Assembly (NCBI GenBank): GCA_964400675.1
Contig: CAYNVO010000007.1
Location: 62,001-126,000, forward strand
From: 9FT-COMBO-48-23 sp964400675
Lineage (GTDB): Bacteria; Chloroflexota; Dehalococcoidia; GIF9; UBA5629
Length of the DNA: 64,000 nucleotides
Direction: 5' to 3'
Of this stretch, positions 42,534 through 50,320 are shown piece after piece (the first letter of the stretch is position 1; every line of letters begins with the position of its first letter). The position numbers were made by a program, and so were the translations under genes. Below the pieces are notes generated by a model. It was not told the DNA's origin. It searched no databases and saw only the letters and a program-made list of their open reading frames with translations.

Positions 42534-43994
42534 TTAACGGCTTAAACTTTCTATTACCTCTCCCTTGCTGTTATATATAACGACCTCCATTGGCGCCTGT
42601 CCCGGTAGAGTATGGGTAGCACAACCAAGGCATGGGTCATAAGGACGCCAGGCCATCTCGATGCGGTTAAGCAGCCCTTCAGTTATCTTTTTGCCAGGTT
42701 TTATGAGGGACTGGGCTGCTTTTTTGATGGACATGTTGATGGCAGCAATGTTATTGACCGTAGCAACGATTAAATTGGCTTTCTTGATTACTCCTTTCTC
42801 ATCGGTAATATAATGATGTATCAGGTTACCTCTGGGAGCTTCGACAATGCCAATGCCTTCGTCCGGAGTAGCTGTGGGGATGGTACGGATATTAGTACTG
42901 GTAATCTCAGGGTCTTTGCTCAGTTCCAGCAGTCTTTCGGCAGCGTAGAGAAGCTCAACGAGCCGAGCCCAGTGAGTCGCCAAAGTCTGGTGTACGGGCT
43001 TACCGCCCAAAGTCGAGAAAAATTGCTCGTAGGCTTCCTGGGCTAGTGGTGTTGTCATACCATCAGCGGCATTAAGCCGGGAGAGAGGAGTTGACCGGAA
43101 AACACCGCTATCCTTGCCGTCGACAAAGCCTTTCCAGCCGACCTTCTTGAGGTAGGGTATCTTGACATAAGTCCAGGGCTCTACGCGTTCGGCGACATGC
43201 TCAAGGTATTCCCGGGGCGCATATTTAATAAACTCCTTGCCGTCAGGGTCAACAACTCGGACTTTGCCATCGTAGAAGTTGACTCTGTTCTTTTCGTCAA
43301 CCATGCCCATGTAATAGGTGCGGTGAGTATAGGCGTCACTGAGAACCATATCAAGGTACTCTTTGTTCTTGAGGACGATGTCATCGAAGACCTTTAGAGA
43401 TAGCATGGCAAATTCCACGGAGTCCCTGGCTATTTGCTCGACCTCTTTCCTTTCATCTTCATTGAGACCCTTGCTGACGCCGCCGGGCAAGCCGAAGACA
43501 GGATGAACAGCTCTGCCGCCAAGCATGTGGATGATGTGGTGATTTTGCATACGGGTCTTAATAACGGCTCCGCCCAGCTCAAGTCCGACCTTGGCGATGA
43601 CTCCCAGTATGTTGCGTTCTGCTACGGGGGCTTCCGGGCCCATGATGAAGTCGGGACCAGCCAGAATGTAGAAATGGGTGGTGTGGTCAGTAACATAGAA
43701 GGCGCTATAAAGTAGTTCGCGCAGTTTTTTGGCTGGGCCTGGTGGGTCAACGTGGAACAGGTCGTCCAGAGTTTTGGCTGCCGCCATGTGGTGGGCTTCG
43801 GGACAGACGCCGCATATTCTCTGGGTGATTTGAGGCATATCCTCAGCCAGCCGCCCTTCGGAGAATTTCTCGAAGCCTCTGAGTTCCGGGACCTGGAAGT
43901 AAGAATTTTCCACCTCGCCAGCATCATTGAGGAATATCTCTATTTTGCCATGGCCTTCAAGCCTGGTGATAGGGTCTATGGTTATCTTTTTCAT
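42534..43994 (-). CDS. mvhA: [NiFe] hydrogenase large subunit, MvhA type (group 3)
   Basis: 486 residues. The nickel ligands lie in RICGVCPEAHH (near residue 60) and in the C-terminal DPCLGCATH, after which 25 residues (TLPGQAPMEVVIYNSKGEVIESLSR) extend and are expected to be cut off by the maturation protease. The C-terminal nickel ligands are Cys, not Sec. The family oxidises H2 and passes electrons via MvhG and MvhD to HdrABC. The ATG overlaps the mvhG stop (ATGA). Confidence 0.95.
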   Translation of the reverse strand: MKKITIDPITRLEGHGKIEIFLNDAGEVENSYFQVPELRGFEKFSEGRLAEDMPQITQRICGVCPEAHHMAAAKTLDDLFHVDPPGPAKKLRELLYSAFYVTDHTTHFYILAGPDFIMGPEAPVAERNILGVIAKVGLELGGAVIKTRMQNHHIIHMLGGRAVHPVFGLPGGVSKGLNEDERKEVEQIARDSVEFAMLSLKVFDDIVLKNKEYLDMVLSDAYTHRTYYMGMVDEKNRVNFYDGKVRVVDPDGKEFIKYAPREYLEHVAERVEPWTYVKIPYLKKVGWKGFVDGKDSGVFRSTPLSRLNAADGMTTPLAQEAYEQFFSTLGGKPVHQTLATHWARLVELLYAAERLLELSKDPEITSTNIRTIPTATPDEGIGIVEAPRGNLIHHYITDEKGVIKKANLIVATVNNIAAINMSIKKAAQSLIKPGKKITEGLLNRIEMAWRPYDPCLGCATHTLPGQAPMEVVIYNSKGEVIESLSR

Positions 43995-44950
43995 TTTGTT
44001 CTAGCCCTCCTCAGTAGCGAATCAGGCAAGCTGTAGCGATAGAAGGTGCCCACCGGGTCGTGGATATCAGCAATGATTTTGTCGATTTCAGATGGGTCAT
44101 TGGAGTCAATGACCGAAGCCACACCACTCAAGAAATGTGCTCCCTGGTCGACTACTCCATCTACCGGGCCGTAGCAGCCGGTGCAGGGCATATTAGCCTG
44201 TGGGCAGGGAGCTCCACAACCGCCTCTGGTGGCGATGCCGGCACAAAGAAGGCCCTGCTCCAGCAGGCATATTTCAGGGTCAGGAATAATCTCAAATGTT
44301 CTGTAGAATTTCTTTATCTTCTTAACATCTCTCTTCCGAGGGCAATCATCGCATACCGCTTTGGCGTTGTGGGTGATAACGGTACCCCTGGGTGGTAACT
44401 TGCCTTCGATGAGGGCTTCTAATGCCAGCCAGGTCGTTTTGGCTTCCGGGGGACAACCGGGTATGGTATAGTCAACATCCACCGTCTGGGCGAGAGTCCT
44501 GACAGTATCGTAGAACTCAGGAATTGTGAGCTCACCTTCTGGAACCTTGTATTTTGTCTGGGGTACAACTTTCTCCTTGTTATCTGTCGACTGAGTTTCT
44601 AAGTAAACCCGGTCGAAAATCGTCTGCCGGTTAAACAGGTTAGCCAAGCCGGGGATACCACCTTCAGAGGCGCAGGCACCATAGGCAATCATCACCCTTG
44701 ACTTTTCACGTAGCATTTTTGCCAGATGTTCCTGCTCTGAAGTTCTGATGGCTCCGTTGAATAAACAGACATCTATGCTTTTATCAGGCATGGCTTCAAC
44801 GTCTTTGTACTTGGCATCTATGGCTACCGGCCAGAATACTATGTCAGCCGCTTCAGCCAGTTTGAGGATTTTGTCGCCAATTAATAGCTGGGCGATTTCA
44901 CAGCCACCGCAACTTGCTGCCCAGTAAAGCGCTAATTTTAGCTTAGACAT
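43991..44950 (-). CDS. mvhG: [NiFe] hydrogenase small subunit, MvhG type
   Basis: 319 residues from ATG 44950, placed by GGAGGGGG; a start four codons earlier would lie on that site. The proximal cluster motif YWAASCGGCE opens the protein. Further Cys groups (CPPE of IPGCPPEAK; CDDCPRK; CLLEQGLLCAG; CGAPCPQANMPCTGCYG) hold the other iron-sulfur clusters. There is no Tat signal, so the enzyme is cytoplasmic. It overlaps the end of mvhD by 8 bp. Confidence 0.95.
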   Translation of the reverse strand: MSKLKLALYWAASCGGCEIAQLLIGDKILKLAEAADIVFWPVAIDAKYKDVEAMPDKSIDVCLFNGAIRTSEQEHLAKMLREKSRVMIAYGACASEGGIPGLANLFNRQTIFDRVYLETQSTDNKEKVVPQTKYKVPEGELTIPEFYDTVRTLAQTVDVDYTIPGCPPEAKTTWLALEALIEGKLPPRGTVITHNAKAVCDDCPRKRDVKKIKKFYRTFEIIPDPEICLLEQGLLCAGIATRGGCGAPCPQANMPCTGCYGPVDGVVDQGAHFLSGVASVIDSNDPSEIDKIIADIHDPVGTFYRYSLPDSLLRRARTK

Positions 44951-45365
44951 TGCCCCCTCCATTCCCTGGCGAAAATGGCCCCAATTTTCTGAGTTGTTCT
45001 GTCATTTCATTGACAATCTGGGCAAAGCGTTCGGCTTCTGATGCCGAGACCCAGTCCAGCCTCAGGCGTTCGTCCTCGATGCCAAGCTGAGACATCATTT
45101 TTTTGAGTAGAGACATCCTCCGGGCTGCTTTTATATTACCTTCCAGGTAATGGCATTCACCGGGGTGTCAGCCACCTACCAAAACCCCGTCTGCCCCAAG
45201 ATTAAAGGCTTTGAGGATAAAGGTGGGCTCCACGCGCCCGCTGCACATGACGCGAATCGCGCGCACGTTAGGTGCGTACTTTATCCGAGTCGTACCTGCC
45301 AGGTCAGCTCCGGCGTAGCAGCACCAGTTGCATAGGAAGGCTAGTATTTTAGGTTCGAAACTCAT
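44943..45365 (-). CDS. mvhD: MvhD, hydrogenase-to-Hdr electron-transfer subunit, selenocysteine-containing
   Basis: 140 residues with an in-frame TGA as codon 66 (45168-45170). The frame runs from ATG 45365 (overlapping the hdrA stop by ATGA) to TAA 44943. Before the TGA it reads MSFEPKILAFLCNWC, CYAGADLAG and GADGVLVGG; after it HPGECHYLEGNIKAARRM. MvhD proteins have GG-C-H.GECHY..GN at this point, and methanococcal VhuD has Sec there, so the TGA is read as Sec. A SECIS-like hairpin follows. The [2Fe-2S] subunit passes electrons from hydrogenase to HdrA. Plain ORF calling cuts the gene in half. Confidence 0.9.
45135..45151 (-). promoter_or_regulatory. Putative bacterial SECIS hairpin of mvhD
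   Basis: On the minus strand ATTACCT-GGA-AGGTAAT forms a perfect 7-bp stem with loop GGA (45142-45144). The loop starts 24 nt after the last base of the TGA (45168), the same offset as in hdrA and fdhA. Confidence 0.8.
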
Positions 45366-47323
45366 ATCAACACTCCTTCTAGCTGTGCCATAATCTGTTC
45401 GGTGGTGAAATGTCTGCTGGTGATAGCGCCGCTGGGACAAGCTGCAGCACAGGTACCACATCCCTTGCACAGGGCTTCGTTTATGATAGAGACTTTTTTC
45501 TCGTCATCAAAGGAGATCGCGTTGTAGGGGCAGAGTGAGATGCAAGTTTTACATCCAGAGCAAAGTTGCTCTTGAACAAATGCTGTAGCTGCTTCTATCT
45601 CAACCTTGCCTTTGCTTATTATGGCGAGGGCTCGAGCTGCGGCTGCTGATGCCTGCGCCACTGTGTCAGGAATATCTTTTGGTCCCTGGCAACAGCCAGC
45701 AATATAAACGCCATCTGTTGTCGTAGCTATTGGGTCAAGCTTGGGATGCTTTTCCATGAAGAACCCATCTTTGCTTCTACTGATGGAGAATTGCCTGGCT
45801 ACTTCGCCGGCATCAGCTCTCGGCTCTAGGGCGGTGCTTAAAACCACCATATCAACAGGGATGCGTCTCTGGCGACTGATTAAAGTGTCCTCACAGAGTA
45901 CTACCAGTTTCCCTTTTTCTTCAGGTGTCTCGGTAATATCAGTAATCTCGGCAGCCCGTCCTCGTATGAAGTTAACTCCCTCTTTCTGAATGCGGTTATA
46001 GAATTCCTCGTATCCTTTACCAAAGCAACGCAGGTCGATATAAAGCTGGTAGATTTCTGAATCAGGAATTTTTTCCCTCAGGAGGTGAGAGAACTTGAGC
46101 GAGTACATGCAGCATACCCGGGAGCAGTACTCGTGGTAGTTTATATCGCGACTGCCAATACAGTGCAGGATGGCTATACTTGTTGGCTCTGAGCCATCTT
46201 TTAGCACTATCTTGCCTCCGGTTGGACCTGAAGCATTGCTCATCCTCTCAAATTGGAGACCAGTGATTACGTTATCATATTTTCCATAACCAAATTGCAG
46301 CATTGCGGAAGGCTCCATGTTATCGAAGCCAGTGGTAACTATGATGCAGCCAATATCCAGCTCAACTATCTTCTCTGTTTGCTCAAAGTCAATTGCCTTG
46401 GGCTCGCAGAACTTTTCACAGGCGCGACATTTGCCCTTGATAAAGTAGGTGCACTGCTCGCGGTCAATGACCGGCACATTCGGCACTGCTTGTGGAAATG
46501 GTGTATAGATTGCTTTCCTTTTGCCAATACCAACATCGAATTCGTTATCCACTTTGACAGGACATTTATCCTGACAGGTGCCACAGCCGGTGCATTTGCT
46601 TGCGTCCACATAGCGTGGCTTCTTTCTTATTTTGACCTTGAAATTACCCACATAACCTGATACTTCCATGACTTCGCTATAAGTCATCAGCTCGATGTTT
46701 TCGTGTGACCTCGCCGAGGCCATCTTCGGTGTGAGTATTCAGGCAGAACAGTCTAAGGTGGGAAAGGTCTTGTCAAGCTGCGCCATGTGACCACCGATAG
46801 AGGGCTCTCGGTCCAACAGGTAAACCTTGTGACCAGCATCAGCGATCTCCAACGCTGCTTGTATTCCCGCAATGCCGGCACCAACAACCAGAGTGTTAGG
46901 GTTGACCGGAACCTCCCTGGTTTCCAGTGGTTGATGGTAGAAGACACGTCTGACGGCGGCACTCACCATCGCTTTAGCTTTTTCTGTTGCTGCCTCCTTG
47001 TCTTCTATAACCCAGGAGCATTGCTCGCGTATGTTTGCCATCTCAAAGAAGTAGGGGTTCAGGCCGGCGCTGGCGATAGCGCGCCTGAAGGTTGTTTCAT
47101 GCAGTCGTGGTGAGCATGACGCTACGACAACACGGTTGACACCCAGTTCCTTGATGTCGCTCTTTATTAACTCCTGACCCGGGTCTGAGCACACAAATTT
47201 ATAGTTACGCGCTACAACGACTGATGGTAGACCTTTGGCAAACTCAGTTACCTTTTCTACATCTACCGTACCAGCTATATTGGTTCCACAGTGGCACACA
47301 TAAACGCCTATTTTTGGTTCCAT
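45362..47323 (-). CDS. hdrA: HdrA-like flavin-dependent heterodisulfide reductase subunit A, selenocysteine-containing
   Basis: 653 residues with an in-frame TGA as codon 195 (46739-46741). It reads KTFPTLDCSA before and ILTPKMASARSHENIELMTY after the TGA. HdrA normally has CSACILTPKM, and some methanogen HdrAs carry Sec at exactly this position. Domains: N-terminal CHCGTNIAG region, FAD-binding VVGAGIAGIQAAL (about 143) with GGHMAQLDKTFP, ferredoxin clusters CTGCGTCQDKCPV, CSGCKTCISLCPYNAI and CKGCGTCAAACPSGAI. HdrA carries the bifurcating flavin. It lies between hdrB and mvhD. Split by ordinary ORF calls into 194- and 453-residue parts. Confidence 0.93.
46707..46721 (-). promoter_or_regulatory. 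Putative bacterial SECIS hairpin of hdrA
   Basis: On the minus strand GGCCTC-GGC-GAGGTC gives a 6-bp stem (one G-U pair) with loop GGC (46713-46715). The loop starts 24 nt after the last base of the TGA (46739). The fdhA hairpin has the same stem ends and the same loop. Confidence 0.82.
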
Positions 47324-47336
47324 TCGGCCCTCCTTG

Positions 47337-48215
47337 TTATTTTCTAAGATGGCTAGCCAGAACTTTTTCAGCTGGGATTATGCACTTTTCGAGACCTAAG
47401 GTTTTGCCATCAATTCCGAAGGCAAGACCCATAAGCTGGGTGAAGAATAAGATAGGGATGTTGAACCTGGTTTTAAACTTCTTGTTGACCCGGTTCTGGT
47501 AGGCATCCAAATTAGTTTGGCAAAGCGGACAGACTGTGACAATGCACTGGGCGCCATTGCTGGAGGCGTTTTCAAGGAGTTTATGAATCAATTCCAGGGC
47601 AAGGTCTTCTTCAGATATTATTAGAGAGCCGCCGCAGCAGCGAGCCTTGAGAGGGAATGGCACAGCTTCAGCACCCAGGCTCTCCACCAGACGGTCCAGT
47701 GATTGGGGGTATTCTGGGTGGTCAAAGCCTGGTCCAGGTCGTACTATCTGGCAGCCATAGTAAGGGGCTACTTTTAGCCCGGCGAGGCTACTTGCGACTT
47801 TGGATGCGATTTCATCATAGCCCACATCGTTCACGAAGACATCAAGGAGGTGACGCGCCTTAACAGTTCCACGATATTCCAGGCCTCCAGCCGCCAGAGC
47901 CTCGTCCACTTTAGCTTTCAGTTCGGGGTATTCTTTTAGGGATAAGTTGGTTCTATTCAGGATAACATAGCAGGCACTGCATGGTGTTACCATATCAAAG
48001 CCTCTTTTCTCAGCCAGAGCTAAATTGCGAGCTGAGCAACACAATGAAGCCAGCTCGTCAACAGAAGTGTAAGGTGTAGACCCACAGCAGTTCCAATCGT
48101 CCAATTCAATGAGCTCTATATCAAGAGCCTTGGCTACCGCCCGAGCAGACTGGTCATAGGCTTTGGCTCCGCCGTGCGATGCCGAGCAGCCAGGGAAATA
48201 GGTATAATATTTCAT
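47337..48215 (-). CDS. hdrB: HdrB-like heterodisulfide reductase subunit B
   Basis: 292 residues with two CCG domains: PGCSASHGGAK with WNCCGSTPY, SLCCSARN and CSACY; then YYGCQIVRP, ARCCGGSLI and VCPLCQTNL. In methanogens these bind two noncubane [4Fe-4S] clusters that reduce CoM-S-S-CoB; the substrate in this bacterium is unknown, since it is not expected to make those thiols. The ATG region overlaps hdrC by ATGA. Confidence 0.94.
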   Translation of the reverse strand: MKYYTYFPGCSASHGGAKAYDQSARAVAKALDIELIELDDWNCCGSTPYTSVDELASLCCSARNLALAEKRGFDMVTPCSACYVILNRTNLSLKEYPELKAKVDEALAAGGLEYRGTVKARHLLDVFVNDVGYDEIASKVASSLAGLKVAPYYGCQIVRPGPGFDHPEYPQSLDRLVESLGAEAVPFPLKARCCGGSLIISEEDLALELIHKLLENASSNGAQCIVTVCPLCQTNLDAYQNRVNKKFKTRFNIPILFFTQLMGLAFGIDGKTLGLEKCIIPAEKVLASHLRK

Positions 48216-48784
48216 AGCGTTCCTTCCAATTCTTCAGCCTTGTCTAGAATTGCCCTACGCTGGCGCTCTGCCTCCGGTTTCAATCTCCTGGCTTTTACAG
48301 ACAGACGCCCATGTTTGAGCAGGCTGAGTGCTACGGGTATCAACTTAAGGGCACGCAATGGATTGCTCAGGAGATAGAACCGGGTCATGAATCCCACCTC
48401 AGGGACGCTTCCGATGCTATACACGAAGTCGCTGAAGCTTCTGTACATTGCGGGAGTTCGTGTGCGGGCATTGCTCAATTGATGGCGGACAGCTATGCAC
48501 TCTAAGGCGTGCATCATGTCGGTTATTTTGATTCCTCTGGGGCAGCGCGCGGTACAAAGATAACAAGATAGACAGAACCACATAGAGTTGCTGGAGAGAA
48601 TTTCGTCATGCATACCAGCCCGAGCTAGAGCGATAAGCTCTCGGGGTGCATATTCCATTCTGCTGGCATTGGGACAAGATGCAGAACAGGTACCGCATTG
48701 AATGCACAGGTTGATTCCTTCGCCACCTGGCAGAGCCGAGATTTCTCGTACTAGAGTATTGCCGCCTGGTATTTTTGTCTCCAT
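48212..48784 (-). CDS. hdrC: HdrC-like heterodisulfide reductase subunit C
   Basis: 190 residues with two ferredoxin motifs, CIQCGTCSASCPN and CLSCYLCTARCPRG, and a helical C-terminal half. It carries electrons from HdrA to HdrB. It is the first gene of the seven-gene operon hdrC-hdrB-hdrA-mvhD-mvhG-mvhA-protease; a promoter lies 64 bp upstream. Confidence 0.94.
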   Translation of the reverse strand: METKIPGGNTLVREISALPGGEGINLCIQCGTCSASCPNASRMEYAPRELIALARAGMHDEILSSNSMWFCLSCYLCTARCPRGIKITDMMHALECIAVRHQLSNARTRTPAMYRSFSDFVYSIGSVPEVGFMTRFYLLSNPLRALKLIPVALSLLKHGRLSVKARRLKPEAERQRRAILDKAEELEGTL

Positions 48785-48847
48785 TGTGCACCAACCTTCG
48801 CGTTAATCGTTTTGCTGATTGTTGTTATGGTACGGATAGCCAGATAC

Positions 48848-48876
48848 ATTATATTGCTATTTTCTTATATGAGCAA
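48848..48876 (-). promoter_or_regulatory. Promoter of the hdr-mvh operon
   Basis: On the minus strand TTGCTC (48871-48876), a 17-bp spacer and a perfect TATAAT (48848-48853), leaving a leader of about 57 nt before the hdrC ATG at 48784. The terminator-like hairpin of the upstream small genes directly touches the -35. Confidence 0.72.
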
Positions 48877-48908
48877 GGCAAAGAGGGGGCTAAAACCCTC
48901 TCTTTGCC
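48877..48908 (-). terminator. Hairpin ending the small-membrane-protein unit
   Basis: GGCAAAGAGGG (48877-48887) pairs with CCCTCTCTTTGCC (48896-48908) with a 2-nt bulge and a short loop. The U-run on the minus strand is weak. It lies between the stop at 48984 and the hdr promoter. Confidence 0.6.
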
Positions 48909-48983
48909 TACCACTGCATTATAATTCTTGCTTCTAGCAGTCCCACGCCGGCTTTTTCTCCCTAACAAATGGCGGTAATTTCA

Positions 48984-49160
48984 TTATCTTCGGACGGGCT
49001 CTCCGGCGGCTTTCAATGCTCGAACTCTCTTCTTCTGCCGTTCGCGCGCATCTCGCATTACCTGATATAGACCACTAACGTTCATGTACCAGATAAACGC
49101 TGCCGGCAAGACGATTAAGGGTATTGCTAACACTATCGCCAGTATAATCTGCCATTCCAT
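48984..49160 (-). CDS. 58-residue single-span membrane protein, paralogue A
   Basis: ATG 49160 to TAA 48984 with AAAGGAGGGC upstream. It starts MEWQIILAIVLAIPLIVLPA, then AFIWYMNVSGLYQVMRDAR and a basic tail KKRVRALKAAGEPVRR. One membrane helix and an amphipathic basic helix. It is a paralogue of the 56-residue protein at 49227 (shared M.W....A...AIP.I..P.AFIWY.N..G.Y). No known family by recall. It may be an accessory subunit of a membrane complex or a signalling peptide. Confidence 0.75.
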   Translation of the reverse strand: MEWQIILAIVLAIPLIVLPAAFIWYMNVSGLYQVMRDARERQKKRVRALKAAGEPVRR

Positions 49161-49226
49161 GTTTATGCCCTCCTTTCATTTGCGTTTAGCGTATAATTTT
49201 CGCTATTTTGCCTAGACAGCCGCATA

Positions 49227-49397
49227 TTATTTAGCTGCGGCCGTTATCCTGTCCTTCTCTTCATGTGCAACTCGGCGTTTCCGTGCTTCTTGAATGGCAT
49301 GGTAAATGCCACCGATGTTGAGATACCAGATAAATGCTACCGGGAACAGGATCACAGGTATTGCTATTATTAAGGCTACTATAAATTCCCACTGCAT
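49227..49397 (-). CDS. 56-residue single-span membrane protein, paralogue B
   Basis: ATG 49397 to TAA 49227 with AAAGGAGGTA upstream. It starts MQWEFIVALIIAIPVILFPV, then AFIWYLNIGGIYHAIQEARK and a charged tail. It is the first of the tandem pair (66 bp before the second gene) and is divergent from the response-regulator gene at 49622. Confidence 0.75.
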   Translation of the reverse strand: MQWEFIVALIIAIPVILFPVAFIWYLNIGGIYHAIQEARKRRVAHEEKDRITAAAK

Positions 49398-49584
49398 GGT
49401 ATGTACCTCCTTTCTTTTGTTCCCGATATAAGGTTATCATATATATTATTAGACTGACTTCCGCTGGAATACCCAGTTTCATTTGTTGGAAACACCCGAT
49501 AAAAATAAGGCAGTGAGAAGCATTTAGGCTTAGTCGGGATGGTCGGCGCATAGGCAAATATGCTTATGCTCATAAATGCGAGTC

Positions 49585-49593
49585 TGCTATAAT
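49585..49593 (+). promoter_or_regulatory. Extended -10 promoter of the second two-component system
   Basis: TGCTATAAT: a perfect TATAAT (49588-49593) with the TG of an extended -10 one base before it. No good -35, as is usual for this class. AGGAGGTG follows at about 49604, before the TTG start at 49622. Confidence 0.6.
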
Positions 49594-49621
49594 GTACGCA
49601 GGCAGGAGGTGAAGGTATAAG

Positions 49622-50287
49622 TTGAAAAAGATCAAGATTCTGATTGCGGATGACCATGCATTTGTTCGAGAGAGCACTCGCCGTATTCTGGAGCAGGAAT
49701 CGGACCTGGAAGTAATTGGCGAAGCTGGCGATGGTGAAGAGGCAATAAGGCTTGCCACTAGCTTCAAGCCGGATGTCGCCATAATCGATGTTGCCATGCC
49801 CAAATTAGATGGCATTGAGGCTACCAGGCAAATAAAGACTCTTTGTCCTGCTATAACTGTGCTGATTTTGAGCGCTTATGATGATGACCAATTTGTTTTC
49901 AGCTTGCTTGAAGCAGGGGCTGCTGGCTACCTGTTAAAGAGTGTTCGTGGACAGGAGATAGTTGATGCTGTTCGTGCAGTGTACTCGGGTGAATCTGTCC
50001 TTCACCCCGCAGTTGCTCGGAAGGTTTTGAACCGTTTTGCGCGTCCTTCAGCCGAGGTCGATACTAAAAAGTCCTCGGAATTGCTGAGCGACCGGGAGAC
50101 GGAGGTCCTTAAACTGGTGACGAAAGGCTTGAGCAACAAAGATATCGCTGATGAGCTTTGCTTGAGCGTGCGCACGGTTCAAGGGCATCTGGCAAACATA
50201 TTCAATAAGTTGCAGGTTAGCTCACGGACCGAGGCTGTGGTGCATGCCCTGAAACAAGGTTGGGTAACTTTAGATGGCGGAGCCTGA
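49622..50287 (+). CDS. NarL/FixJ-type response regulator
   Basis: 221 residues from TTG 49622, placed by AGGAGGTG. Receiver domain with ADD (9-11) and phospho-acceptor Asp56 in AIIDVAMPKLDG; LuxR-type HTH (LSDRETEVLKLVTKGLSNKDIADEL). It is clearly a paralogue of the regulator at 33961 and is followed after 33 bp by its kinase. The same regulator-then-kinase order is used in both pairs. Confidence 0.95.
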   Translation: MKKIKILIADDHAFVRESTRRILEQESDLEVIGEAGDGEEAIRLATSFKPDVAIIDVAMPKLDGIEATRQIKTLCPAITVLILSAYDDDQFVFSLLEAGAAGYLLKSVRGQEIVDAVRAVYSGESVLHPAVARKVLNRFARPSAEVDTKKSSELLSDRETEVLKLVTKGLSNKDIADELCLSVRTVQGHLANIFNKLQVSSRTEAVVHALKQGWVTLDGGA

Positions 50288-50320
50288 GAGTCGTAAACTT
50301 CGAATATTTGGGAAATAGCG

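Noticed and set aside
42534..43994. Selenocysteine in the hydrogenase large subunit
   Set aside because: The C-terminal nickel motif DPCLGCATH has ordinary Cys codons and there is no in-frame TGA; no separate VhuU-like peptide was found.
46723..46741. Frameshift or pseudogene break in hdrA
   Set aside because: The two halves are in the same frame, separated only by TGA at a known Sec/Cys position, and a matching hairpin follows; Sec read-through explains it better.
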